Origin: Owenia fusiformis
Taxonomy: Eukaryota > Annelida > Polychaeta > Sabellida > Oweniidae
DNA length: 64,000 bases
Direction: 5' to 3'
Assembly: GCA_903813345.2 (NCBI GenBank)
Contig: CAIIXF020000012.1
Location: 12,942,932 to 13,006,931 of the forward strand
Of this stretch, positions 13,560 to 25,600 are shown in pieces; positions within the stretch are counted from its first letter, which is position 1; the number at the start of each line of letters is the position of its first letter. The translations under genes and the position numbers were made by a program. The notes under the pieces are model-generated. The model saw only the letters and a list, made by a program, of their open reading frames with translations, was not told the origin of the DNA and did not search any database.

Positions 13560-14190
13560 CATATTTCAATTTCTTATGATACTTTGGTTAGCTAGTGAGC
13601 GGACATTTTGAAAACAGGCAGCCATTTTTACATGAGTTATTTCATGTTTTTCTACTCTTATTCGAAAAGTAATTGATTTTGTTTATATTTCATATGTGAA
13701 TACTGATTAGCGAGGCGCATTGTATGTCTTGTAGAAGGCCATTTGAAAAAATCATTAAGTTGAAGTTGTTTGGAAAAAAATATGTGTGTTATTTTAGGAT
13801 TTTTGCTACAACTGAAAAGAAGTAGCGCGATTTTGTAAAAGTGGCAGCCATGGCTGTTCGATGGGATTTCCTATGCCATGACTTTGCTGTTATCTAATTT
13901 ATTATCCTTTGCACGGAATTTTTTGTTCAAACACAATTAGTAATTTATGTTTCTGGTTGTTATCTTCAGCTATATAATATATTTAAATGTTAATGTACTC
14001 CTCTCTACAATATTTGAGGTACTAGATATAATAGAGTTCTTTGTGAAGGATTTATTGAAAACTACTCATCAATATTTGAGACCGAATTAAATGTTAATTG
14101 TTCGCAAAAGGACCAACATCAACTGAACGTTTTGAAAACATTTTATGAACAGGTCACCCATCGATTGTCTAGTATTCACTGCATCAATGG
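13560..14190. repeat. Duplicated 3' flank of linker-like copy 1
   Basis: Sequence from about 13560 on resembles 61870-62000, and 13930-14190 resembles both 22345-22610 and 61980-62170. Each of the three blocks leads to the CGATTGTCTAG motif and then to the last exon of a linker-like gene. This marks a segmental duplication including gene and flank. Confidence 0.7.
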
Positions 14191-14473
14191 GTGGCAGGAC
14201 TCGTATAGATGGCAGTTAACTACAAGGTTGTACGTCACATGTGGCCCATTGATTTGTGTGTAAATATTGCTGTTTTAAAACTTCAAATTCACTACACATA
14301 TCAAACAAATATCATATTTTCCTTCATTATTATTTACAAACATGTTTTAAGATTTAAAATTGAAGGGTTTTGGATATTTTCAATCACATTTCTCTTGAGA
14401 GATTTTTCGGAGCAATTTTTACATGTTAAAGTATGCTATTAAACCCACACAATTTTTCGCCATCTATTGACAG

Positions 14474-14640
14474 TCCCGAGGCCTTATTCACAAAGCATCG
14501 CAACTGGAATGCGATTGCTATTGCTTCGTGATTGCGACATCGCAATTTTGGCGCGGTATTCACAATGACGTGATATCGCAATCGCATAGCAATAGCAATC
14601 GCAATAGGATAGCAATGTGTTAGCAGCTTTACTGTACAAC
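14474..14640. repeat. Palindromic GCAATCGC-rich small element
   Basis: TGCGATTGCTATTGCTTCG near 14510 is mirrored by GCAATCGCATAGCAATAGC near 14578, with further copies of the core between and after them. It sits just downstream of linker-like copy 1 and is absent at the equivalent place in copies 2 and 3, so it is an insertion. Confidence 0.5.
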
Positions 14641-16450
14641 AAGTAAAGAAAACATAGGATGGTTGAAACCAATGGTATTCGATTGATTTTCGACTCTCCG
14701 TGGTGTTAATAATAAATACTAAGATTAAATAAAATGAAATTGTTGTTATTTGTTAATGATTTTATAGACATCCATTTGGAGAACTTGTTTATTCGTTGCT
14801 ATACACTGCATCGACGGTTTCATCAAACTCATCTGGTATCACCCACAAAAGCCGTCCACATGATGTCGGATTGTCGCCCAAATAGGTGTAAGATCGTATT
14901 GGCATGTCCTTGATGAAGTACGGTATGTATGTCTTGAATATAACTGGTTCATCATCAACCGTCCAAGCATGCTCAACCCCACTGCCAAGCATATACAGCT
15001 GTATGTGCCTTTCCAGTCTTTGGTTTCGTAAGTTTCACTTTAACAAATTATTATTTAACAACATGTAACGGGGTTGAGTTAAAACTGAAGTGTAATGATA
15101 TACTGATGTAAGTAATATAGAACAGTGAAATGTTTCGTTTATTTGTCAAATTTTCACAAAACCATCGAATACGGCGTTGGTTGGCGATATTTACGATTGC
15201 TGACCAGTAGTTTTCATTAGAGGTTAAGAACATGACAACTACCTTCAACTACATGTATAGAGTAAAAGAACATCCTATGAATTACCCAAGGTATGATTTC
15301 CATCTACTCATTGGATATGAGTACATAAAATGATAACTCAGAATAACTGACTAATTTGTCATATTATTTTTTGTCACATTCTGGTGGGAGTTTGGGGAAT
15401 TAGAATGTCCGAACCTTCCATTTATCCATTTGTATCGCCATCCAAGCGTTCCCGAGGTGAAGACCGCCTGTGGGAGATGAGGGAGTCTCACAACCTTGTT
15501 ATATTGAAATTCAATATACATTCTCCTTGCATCAATAAAGCATGTCTGACCACTTGCTAAGTATCCCTTGTATACCAAGCCTGGGGCAAACAGTGAGTCA
15601 TCTGAAAATGTTGGATTTGATCGGCAGTAAGTAACAGTTTTTGTTACAACACACATTTATTTCAAATGACCTTTAAACATTAACGTTCACTGAGATTTTT
15701 TCGAATTTATAAAATACGTCTCACTGTCTATTGCCTTATCTGGGTCTCCCTTTATTTATTTAATGGTCCAAACTGTCTGGTAAAACCAATCGAAAACTTT
15801 CTACTTCCCGGAAAAGACCAGTGGAAAAATGGCCTGCCATTATGGATTGCCCAGCCACGTTAAAGAAGTTCCTATGGACATTAAAGCTCTACACATTTTG
15901 AAATAAAAAATTTGCTTAATAGAATAAATCAGATGAGTGTCAATTCAATTATTATCTGAATAATTTGATGGAAGGCTTCTCAATCTCCCTGCAAGCTTAG
16001 TTTGGAGGGCCTGAGGATAATCAGATTAATAAGTAATTAAACTCGGAAAAAACGCGGATTTGAAAACAAAATTATTAAGACAGCGATGAAACCTGTAACC
16101 ACCATGAAAACTATATTAGTTTACCCAAAAGATAAGATCGAAAACTTACAAAAGTCACAAGTTTATTGACAACATACCATTTCAGATTTGCCAAAAGTCC
16201 TATGTAAGGGAAACTGCTAGAATAATCCAAATGGTACAGCTCAGCTATCACCACACATGTGTGCACCAGTAACTGTACTATAGATTGGGACAATGTAACA
16301 GTTCTAGATATGGTTTATATCCAAAGAACAAGTGTACGTTTTTATAGATTTTATTACATAAAATATAACATCTTACAAAACCTTTTGGCATGGGGAGACG
16401 GCTATCTATTTTGCAATATTCTCGTGAGTGTTCATGTTCGAATCGTAATA

Positions 16451-16612
16451 TAGACTTCAGAGCAGGGCTACTAGTTTCGAATACACCCCTTAGGTCTAGG
16501 CACAAAATCTTTCGAACCCCTCCCTCCCTTCGGTCGTACAGAAAACGTTTGTGCCTAGACCTGCGGGGTGTATTCGAAACTAGTAGCCCTGCTCTTCGGT
16601 CTATATTTCTTA
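16451..16612. repeat. Hairpin element, about 65-bp arms
   Basis: AGAGCAGGGCTACTAGTTTC near 16459 is mirrored by GAAACTAGTAGCCCTGCTCT near 16577, and the arms extend outward to ATATAGAC/GTCTATAT. The loop is about 35 bases and C/T-rich. It lies in intron 4 of linker-like copy 1. It is MITE-like in size; no target duplication is obvious. Confidence 0.65.
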
Positions 16613-16669
16613 AATTTTATATAAAGATGTCAGGTCAGTATAGGTGGGTACCTATGAACATGTAAGTAA

Positions 16670-16866
16670 CACCCCAGTCACATTTTCCTACGCTCGCCTT
16701 GCGGCCTCCGTACGGCGTATCCAGTTTTTTTCAGGCCGCAGGGTCGCCGTTGAAATTATATCTTGGAGTTATAATATTTATTCATTTCTGAGGTCCCCGT
16801 AGAAATAAAAAAAAGTATCATTTATCAACAGAAATTTAAAATTCACCGTGTGGCTGCCGTGGGAAA
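16670..16866. mobile_element. Truncated CACCCCAGTCACATTT MITE
   Basis: TAA followed by CACCCCAGTCACATTT at 16667-16685 is the left end of the element seen complete at 58469-58959. The internal match (GCCTTGCGGCCTCCGTACGG and AATTTAAAATTCAC) continues with a large deletion, and the right end breaks off within AAATGTGA next to the 3' end of the LINE. Confidence 0.65.
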
Positions 16867-16904
16867 TGTGAGTATAATAATATATAATATAATATACATA
16901 TTGT

Positions 16905-19705
16905 TAATTTTTTTTGTCTATGTGTTTTTTTGTTTGTTTTTTATTAAAAAAACATTTTGACTTCTGTAATATATTCTTACAAAGTATATTTTACACATTC
17001 ACTCCATTTCACAGACATCCTTCATCATTCATTCCATATCTTGGTATCATTTTCTTTACAGTATTTTAAATACATTTCGAATTTTTTGTACACTGGTAGT
17101 TCTCGTAGCAATTTTTGATTATACAAGAAGTATATTGCGATAATTATAATCATATTTTCGTATTTGCTCCATTTTTTAGAGCCAAAGAGCACATTGTTTA
17201 AATCAAAATATTTGAGTTTTTTTCAAAATGTGTTGCTTAACACTGTTCCAAAACTGATTTGTATATTCACAAAGATAAAATAAGTGATCAATCGTTTCAA
17301 ATGCGGTATGACAGAATTCGCACATTGGCGATTGTATTACATTATATATAAAAAGATCATTGTTTGTATATAAAATGCAATTTATAAGTTTAAATTGAAA
17401 AGCCCTGTGTTTAGAATACGTTAAAATGTAATGATAATACGTATAGTAAAAATTCCAGTCTTCTTCGTTTAATTCATAAGTAAGCTTTCCTTTCGCTGTT
17501 GGTTGTTCAACAATGTGTGACAATAAAATAGAATACAATAATTTTGATGTACATGTACATTCGTTAAACTGAAATATTTTTTTCCACGTACAATATCAAA
17601 ATTACAGTGTTTTGCATCTAAATTGACATTATTCTCAAATACATTATTTCTTATAAGCCAAGTTCTTGGGATGGCTTTTAAAATTCCAAACCATTTCAGC
17701 ATGTATCCATCAGATAGACCTGTTTGTACCTTAATCTGGTGCCATGTTTTAATTGATCATGATCCATCTATAAATAAATCTTTAATTTTTATTATGCCTC
17801 TATTGACAAATTCTTTCCAGAAGAGTGATTTATTTTGTATCGTGATTTTTTTGTTATTCCATATTATTTCCTCAGTCTGGTATATCAGTTTGTGAACGGG
17901 GCAATTCCATAAATGTTTGGAGCATGTGTATATAATACTTTGGCATATCAATATTCAATTTAGTTATATCATACTTGCAATTCAATACAAATAAGCCACC
18001 TTTTTGACGAAGGTAATAATTTGGAATGACAGTCCATGGAGGATTCTTGTTTGTATCTTTAATTAATTTCTGAACCCACTTTAGTTGGGCACTTTTAATT
18101 TTTGTTTTAAAATTACTCATTCTCAAGCCTCCTTCTTTGAAGTCGGAAATTAATGATTTCCTCTTAATTTTATCCCTGCCATTCCATAAAAATTTAAACG
18201 CAATTTCATTGATTTCTTTAAGGTATCTATCTGGTGTATCTATGACCGAACAAATAAAATTGAATTTTGATAACCCAAATGTTTTCACAATTTGTATTTT
18301 CCCTATTATTGTTAGTTGTCTAGTTTTCCACAGGTTAAGAGTTTGTTTTAAGTGATTTATCACGACTCTAAAATTTTGCTCATATTTCTTGGTTTCATCA
18401 TGGTTAAAGAAAACACCCCAAACTTTTATTTTTCGAACTTGTTTAAGTGCACCAATTTTCCAAATTTCATTTTTTGATTTGCCAATAGTGAAGAGTTCAG
18501 TTTTTTCTAAATTTGTTTTCAACCCACCACAATTTTCAAAGTCTTGTAGCACTCTCATAGCTTGGTGTACAGATTCTTTATCCCTTACAAAAAGTGTCAT
18601 GTCATCTGCGTAAATACTAAGTTTTATCTCCTTATCTTCCCCAATTTTAATCCCTTTGATTAAATGGTCATCTCTAATTGCTTGTGCCAGAAACTCTACT
18701 GAGAGAATAAACAGTATGGGGGACAAAGGATCTCCTTGCTTAATACCCCTTTCAATATTAAATTGTTCTCCACTAAATCCTAAATTCATAACTTTGGCAT
18801 GTATGTTAGTATAAAGTATTTTAATCCAAGATTTGATATACTCGTAGTCACCAAAAGTAAATGTTTCTAATGCTTGACAGAGGAAATCATGGTTTAATGA
18901 GTCAAATGCTTTGAGGAAATTAATTGCGATTAGAGCGCCATCTGTGTTTATATCACTTGTATAAAACATCGAATCTTCAATGAGTCTTGCTATTTCAGCC
19001 ATATGTCTATCTTTCACAAATGCAGCTTGATCTGATTGTATCGATTTATCCAAAAAAACTTCAATTCTTTTATAAATTACTTTAGCTATTATTTTTGGTT
19101 TTTCAAAAATAGAGCATCTCTATCTTTTTTGGAATAAGTTTCATTAATATTTCTCTTTGAGATGCTGACATTTCTTTTTTAGTGAAAGTAAAATTCATTG
19201 CCTCGATAAAAAAGCTCTTTATATTATTCCAAAAGAAAATGTAAAATTCTATTGTCAGTCCATCGCTTCCCGGGGACTTATCTAATTGAAACGTTTGCAT
19301 TGTCTTGAAGCATTCTTCGATTGTTATTTCAGACTCCATTGATAATTTATCCTTAGTGGACAATTTAGGAATATTAACATTTTTAAAAAACTTAATTGTA
19401 TTATTGTCGTCAACTTTTGCGTTACTTTTAGAATACAGATTTTTATAAAAGTCTAAAATGTTTCTCTGAACAGTTGAAAAATCTTTAACTATATCACCCT
19501 TTGAATTTTTAAGTCGTGTTATACTGTTTTTTGCAGCATTTTTCTTTTCAAGTTGCAAGAAATATTTTGTGCCTTTTTCGCCCTCGATAAAGTTTTGCGA
19601 TCTTGATCGAATCAGTTCTCTCTGTGTAATATACTCAAATATATTTTCAAGCTCTAATTGACATTTGTAAAATTCATCTTTAATGGCCATATCATTGGGG
19701 CTATT
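16905..19705 (-). mobile_element. 5'-truncated L1/Tx1-type LINE in linker copy 1 intron 4
   Basis: Minus-strand open segments at 19103-19690, 17872-19053 and 17203-17538 are successive parts of one reverse transcriptase ORF2. Visible in order are the pre-RT segment with GEKGTKYFLQLEKK, the SPGSDGLTIEFY and LIPKK motifs, FLKAFDSLNH, GIKQGDPLSPILF, the catalytic YADDM, and a C-terminal C-x2-C...H...C finger (CEFCHTAFETIDHLFYLC). The endonuclease domain is missing, the usual stretch between LIPKK and the DQAAF motif is deleted or scrambled, and frameshifts separate the pieces. The 3' end is A-rich, seen as T-runs near 16908-16945. It is a dead copy. This family inserts by target-primed reverse transcription; the clade is inferred from motif style. 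Confidence 0.8.
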
Positions 19706-20079
19706 ATCAAGTTAACGTTCATATATTGTATGATTTCATACGTTGTATCTTTTTCAGAGCTTGGATTCTTAAACTTCACAATCTTATGTAACTTTATTTA
19801 TGGAGCAAAATGATAATTAAATGATGAAATTTTAATGTCTCCTCTATAAGCTCGGGGGGGGGGGGTACAAAAAATATCAGAGTATGTTTTGTTACTCTTT
19901 TGAGACTCACCACAAACATCGCCCCATTCATCGCTTCCATCTGCGCAATCGACGTGACCATCGCAAACCTAAATCATATACGTACAGCACATATCAAATC
20001 ATTTCCATACGCTAACCACAGAGGTACAGAGTCGTTCCCTGTTCCAGATCGTGGCCGATTACCTTGGGGTACTTCGCTT

Positions 20080-20262
20080 GTATTTGCGAAAGCAAATAGC
20101 GGCTGACGGCTACCGGATTAACGTACTAGTTAATGGGCAACTCGTTTATATATGAATAGTACCTGCCGCTATTCCATTCATATTTAAATGCGTTGGTCAT
20201 AAAATGAAATGTTAATCCGGTAGCCGGTAGCCGCCATTTGCATTCGCGACTACAAGCTTAGT
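20080..20262. mobile_element. MITE with GCTACCGGATTAAC termini
   Basis: AGCTTGTATTTGCGAA... with GGCTACCGGATTAACGT on the left is mirrored by TTAATCCGGTAGCC... ending GCGACTACAAGCTT on the right. A related palindrome is at 42419-42763, a single end near 42058-42110, and a truncated end at 63600-63680. It lies in intron 3 of linker-like copy 1. Confidence 0.65.
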
Positions 20263-21514
20263 TTTAGCATGTTTAATGTCTGTTTTCGATTCGATGGCAT
20301 CATATGTGTCAAGCGATGATAAATTAATATTGAATCATTGTTCCCTTTATACTACAGTAGAATAACTTTACTTAATTTTTCTTTGGTTCGATATATTTAT
20401 AAACTTAAAGGCTATTAAAATTAATGATGTACCAGCATTTCATGTATGCATTCGCCAGACTCTAGACAGCGAAGGTGATTCCTTCCTTTGTCGCATTTAT
20501 TTGCTAAAATTAACAATAATCAATTTTTTAAAATCAATTTTTTAAAATCGAGTACAAATTCAGTACATAATCCTTATATATTGAAAATGGTCTTCAAGGG
20601 ATGGTCCCCATCTTAGTACAATTGTCCGGATCAGTATAAAAATAAAAGGAAATCGTTTTAATTAGGTTCATTGAAGATCAATGTAAAATAACATACTCAT
20701 CTTGTACACGATCTCCGTATTAATCTTTGCATATTTACTGTAAATCTTCAGCCGTTCAAAATTCACTTCACCTGCCTGTGAGATTTTCTTAAACTTGTCT
20801 TCCGCCCTGAAGAATAAATTCTTAATGGTGGAATCATTTCGGTTTTCTAGTGTGTTTTGCCAATTGGGTATATGACTAGTAACCAAGTTGTATCCTGCAG
20901 TTGATATTGCGTCAGAAAGTCTGAGAATACTAGACTATATTTACAGTCGACTTTCTAAAAATTAGCAATATAAAGTCACGTTTTAATCTGAACTTCAAGA
21001 TCATGCACCGTGTTGCGTTAAAACACGAATAGAGGCACATTGGAGTATGGACTTCACCCATCTCTCCATACTTTCTCGCACACAGCACACGTCTCATATA
21101 TTTGTTCAACTCACAAAGTACCCAATTTGTATGAATAAAAATGTTTAATTCAGTGACATCTGAAATTTCTGATTTTTTAGCAACCTAAAATGAAGACATT
21201 AGCCTCAGTGACACCTGCTCTATTATCTTCACAAAATCGATATAGAAAATCTACATTTCACTTCTTATTCCTATATTTTACCCTGCGCATTTCCCTCGAT
21301 TTTTAAAAGCAACGGCCGCCATACGGTTGCCGTAGATCAACCCTTACTGAGGCATAACCAACCTGTGAAGGCGCTCTTCAATCCCTTTGCGTTTCTGTTC
21401 CAATCCATTTGTGAAACCACCGTTCATGGGCATATGCCTCCATCTTATTCTCGGTTTATGTGCTTCAGCCACAATTTCAACAAACACAAAAACTAAACAG
21501 ATATACGTATTCAT

Positions 21515-22085
21515 AGCAGATATATGTTATGAAATGTACACGTTGCCTTTTCCTGCAACGAAAGCAACGAAAGTTTCAAAGTCCATTGTTTAATGAGAAA
21601 CTGATGACATAACTTGTGTTAGGTTACGATATTTATTTAATGTTTGATTCGGCCTCGAGGAGGATTGTAAACCATTATTTAAACTCGATACCCGTTGCCT
21701 GGCGTGGAACGATTTAGTAAAAATATTTCTCTAAAGTTCTCTGCGAACTAAGTATTTCGTTGGAAGATTGATAATTCGAATATTATGCTTAAGCTTCCTC
21801 CAGTCTTCAAAATATGAGTAAAATTATTACCAAATTGCTCCACGCAAGGCAACGGAGTATTGAGTTTGAATAAGGGCTTCCGATCCTTCTTGATTCGACT
21901 TACTTTCAGAAGTTTAAAAATTGTCAAATTAATAACTAGAGATCGATCGAGACTGAAAGCAATGAAACGAAGGCATTGATGGCGTTTTTGACCTTTTAAA
22001 GGGTAAAATTGGGAAAATGTCAATCGTGAAGCAGACTACCTAGATGTCATCTCAATTTTCAAGTAGACATTGATCAGTTCCACGG
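21515..22085. other. 5' flank of linker-like copy 1, no gene
   Basis: This upstream stretch is partly alignable with the 5' flank of copy 2: GATGACATAACTTGT near 21602 against 33943, and GGCGTTTTTGACCTTTTAAA near 21979 against 34938. The shared segments are likely old promoter-proximal sequence carried along by the duplication. No TATA box could be chosen with confidence. Confidence 0.4.
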
Positions 22086-22330
22086 CAGGGTTACGGTATC
22101 ACAACGAAAGGCAATTTGCACGTATGACCAGGACGATAGGAAAATATTGAAGCGATGCTCATTTGGTGGGCGATTGGTCATACGTATAGGTTGGCGTTTC
22201 GATTTTATATGCAAGCTTAGACTTCCTAGTGATCACGAAAATAGTGGAAATTGTGCCATCACATCGTATAAAGGTCGAACCATCAAGCAAATCTTTTTGG
22301 TATCTATACACGTTGGCCGATTTGCCAATT
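22086..22330 (+). pseudogene. FReD relic
   Basis: Two blocks match the FReD exon of the upstream gene: 22086-22135 resembles 12121-12170 (CGTATGACCAGGAC), and 22233-22330 resembles 12172-12285 (GAAAATAGTGGAAATTGTGC). An insertion of about 95 bases separates them and the segment encoding the GAWWYN motif is lost. Reading frames are broken. It is the remnant of a second FReD copy next to the 3' flank of linker-like copy 2, mirroring the FReD/linker arrangement at 12-15 kb. Confidence 0.8.
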
Positions 22331-22580
22331 ACTAGTAATCCTTATTAGTCAATTAGTTCTTCATGTTTCTGGTTGTTAAATTCAGTTATATAACATATAT
22401 AAACTTTAATGTGCTCCTCTCTATAAAATTTGAGATACTAAATATAGAAGAATTCTATTGTGAACGATTTATTGAAAAACTGCTTTTCAATATTTGAGAC
22501 TAAATGAAATATTAATCGTTTGCAAAAGGTCCAACATTAACTGAACGTTTTTGGAAACATGTTATGAACAGGTCGCCCAT

Positions 22581-22672
22581 CGATTGTCTAGAATTCACTA
22601 TATCGATTGTCTAGAATTCACTATATCGATTGTCTAGGATTCACTATTTCGATTGTCTAGAATTCACTATAT
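22581..22672. repeat. 23-bp tandem repeat x4
   Basis: Four units of CGATTGTCTAGAATTCACTA plus TAT, with one or two substitutions in unit 3. The same unit is present once downstream of copies 1 (about 14162) and 3 (about 62154), so it was amplified only here. Confidence 0.85.
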
Positions 22673-22697
22673 CAATTGGAGCTCTAGAACTTTTCGT

Positions 22698-25600
22698 TTA
22701 TTCGTTGCTATATACTGCATCGACGGTTTCATCAAACTCATCTGGTATCACCCACAAAAGCCGTCCACATGATATCGGATTGTCGCCCAAGTAGACGTAC
22801 GACAGTATTGGCATGTCCTTGGTGAAGTACGATATGTTCGCCTTGAATATAACTGGTTCATCCTCAATCGTCCAAGCATGCTCAAACCCACTACCAGGCA
22901 TATATATGCTTTTCCAGTCTCTGGATTCGTAAGTCTTGCTATAATAAATCAATACTGACAATATGTATACAAAATAAATGGGGTTGAGTTAAAACGAGAG
23001 TGTAGTGATGTAATATCAAACAGTGGAGTGTTTTATATTTTTATCACATTTTCACAAAAACCATCCAATACAGGGGCATTGCATTTGATGGTTAAAGGTT
23101 GTTTTCTTCTAACACAGGAGGTGACTTATATTTACACTGGGAGATCAGTGGTTTTTATTAGAGGTTAAAACATGAAAGTGTGGCTTTAATGAACATCCTA
23201 TGATGCTTTCATGATGATTTTAAATAGTTTCATGTTTATTGGTTCCTATGAATATTACTCAATATAAATGACTGTATTTTTCTCATATTCTGGTGTGAGT
23301 TTGGAAAGATAAATGCGGTTGGAATTAGTACCTTCCATTTATCCATTCGTATTCCCATTCGAGTGTTCCTGTGTTGAAAGCCACCTGTGGGAAGTGAGGT
23401 AGTCTCCTTATCTTTTCACACTGGAAGTTGAGATACACCTTCCTTGCGTCCATGAAGCATGTCTGATCACGTAATAAGTATCCCCTGTATAGCAATCCAG
23501 TGGAAAAAAGAGAGAAATCTGGAAATCATGTTGAATTTAATCCCTTAAAGCTCCTTCAGTGTGAATAGCTTTTGTTACCACATACATTTTTAATTAAGAA
23601 TTTAAGCCCTGGACTCAGTGCATTGTTTGCTGAATCATACCATGAAGGTGTTGTTTGCAAATCTTTGCATGACTGCGCAGCGGGAATGCAAAGTTTAGGA
23701 AACAATGCCAGTGGAATGAAGCAGCTACAATGCATGTCTTGGGCTTAAATTCTATTCACACATTGCAAAATATTTTCTACAAAATTACCTAAAATATACA
23801 AGTCACAAAAACATATTTTCAATGAAACTTTTTGCAAGGGTCAAGTCTTGGGAAACTTCACAACACAAATAGTTTGTAGAAACATATCAAACTAAAAAAA
23901 ACAAATTATACCCAAGTATACAATTACTCGCGGCTAAATCATATGTTTCGTCATATGACGATTCCAAAAATGGACCCCTAAGTAAGATGGAATATAAGTT
24001 GAGAGGAAATATCTCAAAAAGTCTCGAACTTAGGATCACCTTGATCACTTAACTTAATACAAAATATCATGGCAGAGATATTGTAGGCAATGTAAGAATG
24101 AAATAGGTGATGAGTTTCATTTTTTATTCAAGTGTAAAGTTAATCATAAATTAAGAGAGGAAATGTTTTGTAAAGTAAAAGGTATATATGATCTATTTGA
24201 GTCTTGTGATAATGAAAAGAAAACAATGTACTTATTGAATTCTAAATCACTCTGTAAATATGTTTCACATTTTTTGCTTTTGTCTTTGGAGGCTAAAGAT
24301 AGATTAAAGTAAGTGTTAATTCTGACTTATCTGCTTATAATATGATTGCAATTGTTTCTCATAAGCCTTTGGAGGCTGGCCGTATAATTACGGGTGACAC
24401 TGTAATAAATAAATAAAGTAAATAAATAAATATATCCTGTTTTGATCTTCTTAATTTTGGAACTCACCACAAACGTGTGCCCGTTCATCGCTTCCATCTG
24501 CACAATCGACGTGTCCGTCACAAACCTAAAATATGAATGAAATCATTATCGTACGCCAGTTACGTAGGTAAGTGCAGCGTCGATCCTCGTTCCTGATTTT
24601 GCACGACTACTTTTGGAGTACTTAGTTCTAGGGGGTACAAGCGCGTGCAGTATTTTCGTCTGGTACAAACCGAGATACTGGACGCAGTCCTCCATTTTTG
24701 ATCCAGAGAGAGATAGGTGTGATTTTACTCGGAAGCCTGTGATCGTTTTACAGTGTTTCCTTATCCAATAACAGGCTCATCAGATTCCCCAGTACATTGA
24801 GGAACATACAATTCTTATAAAGTGTACGATCATATTGTGTTAAAAAGAATTGGATCCCTTGCAAAAAATAGTATGCCTAACTTACAAGGTGCTTCTCAGA
24901 GTCATTGCTCTGCTGTTCATACTTCCCTTTTAGTTCAGGAAACCATTGCCCACAATGTCGAAAAGCATAGAAATGTAATATTAGCCACATTAGATATTAG
25001 TAAAGCATTTGACACCGTTTGGTTAGATGGATTGATGGTCAAACTACATAAACTTGGTATCCGTGGCAAACTGTGGCGTATGCTTTATGATAATTACCAT
25101 AAATATGAATGTGCCGTTCGTGTAGGAAGTTCAAATACACTTTCTAAACCTTTTAATGTCATGCAGGGCGTCCACCAAGGGGGTGTCCTATCTATGCTAT
25201 TTTATCAGTTGTACATGGCTGACCTTATTCAGGATCTATGTGAAATGAATATAGGTGGCCACATTGATGATGTAAATTGTGTATGTCCTTCTTATGCGGA
25301 TGACATGACCATTATTGCCACAAATCAAAAGGATATGCAACTTATGTTAAACGCTGCCTTTGAACATAGTAGAAGATGGCGATATGAAATCCATCCAGCG
25401 AAATGTAACTTTCTGACATTTAATGATATGGTCACTGATTCAAGTGTTAAAGGTCATGTCGTTCTCAAGATAGGTGACACGAGAATTCCAAAGGTCAATT
25501 TCACTGTTCATGTTGGTATTCCAATATCTAGTAAAAATGATATCTCACAATATGTTAATGATCGCTGCACTAGTGGTAAGCGAAAATTCTGCTCACTTTT

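Larger units (their letters stand above)
14789..21514 (-). pseudogene. Hemoglobin linker-chain-like gene, copy 1 (last exon frameshifted)
   Basis: Six exons on the minus strand: 21363-21514 (signal peptide starting MNTYICLVFVFV), 20697-20806 (charged helical region), 20433-20503 and 19911-19968 (the two halves of one LDLa module), 15415-15601 and 14789-15037 (C-terminal domain). All splice sites are GT/AG and intron phases run 2, 1, 0, 1, 2. The LDLa module has six cysteines and the CDGHVDCADGSDE calcium-site signature. The last exon is 249 nt against 241 nt in copies 2 and 3: eight extra bases (AGCTGTAT) follow the TGGAAAGGCACATAC segment and break the frame before the conserved end (stop at 14789). 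Otherwise the product would match the 272-residue copy 2. Signal peptide, helix, LDLa and beta-barrel is the layout of annelid giant-hemoglobin linkers; family assignment is inference. Intron 4 contains a LINE, a hairpin and a MITE fragment. The lesion could be an assembly indel, but eight bases at a non-homopolymer site argues for a real one. Confidence 0.65.
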
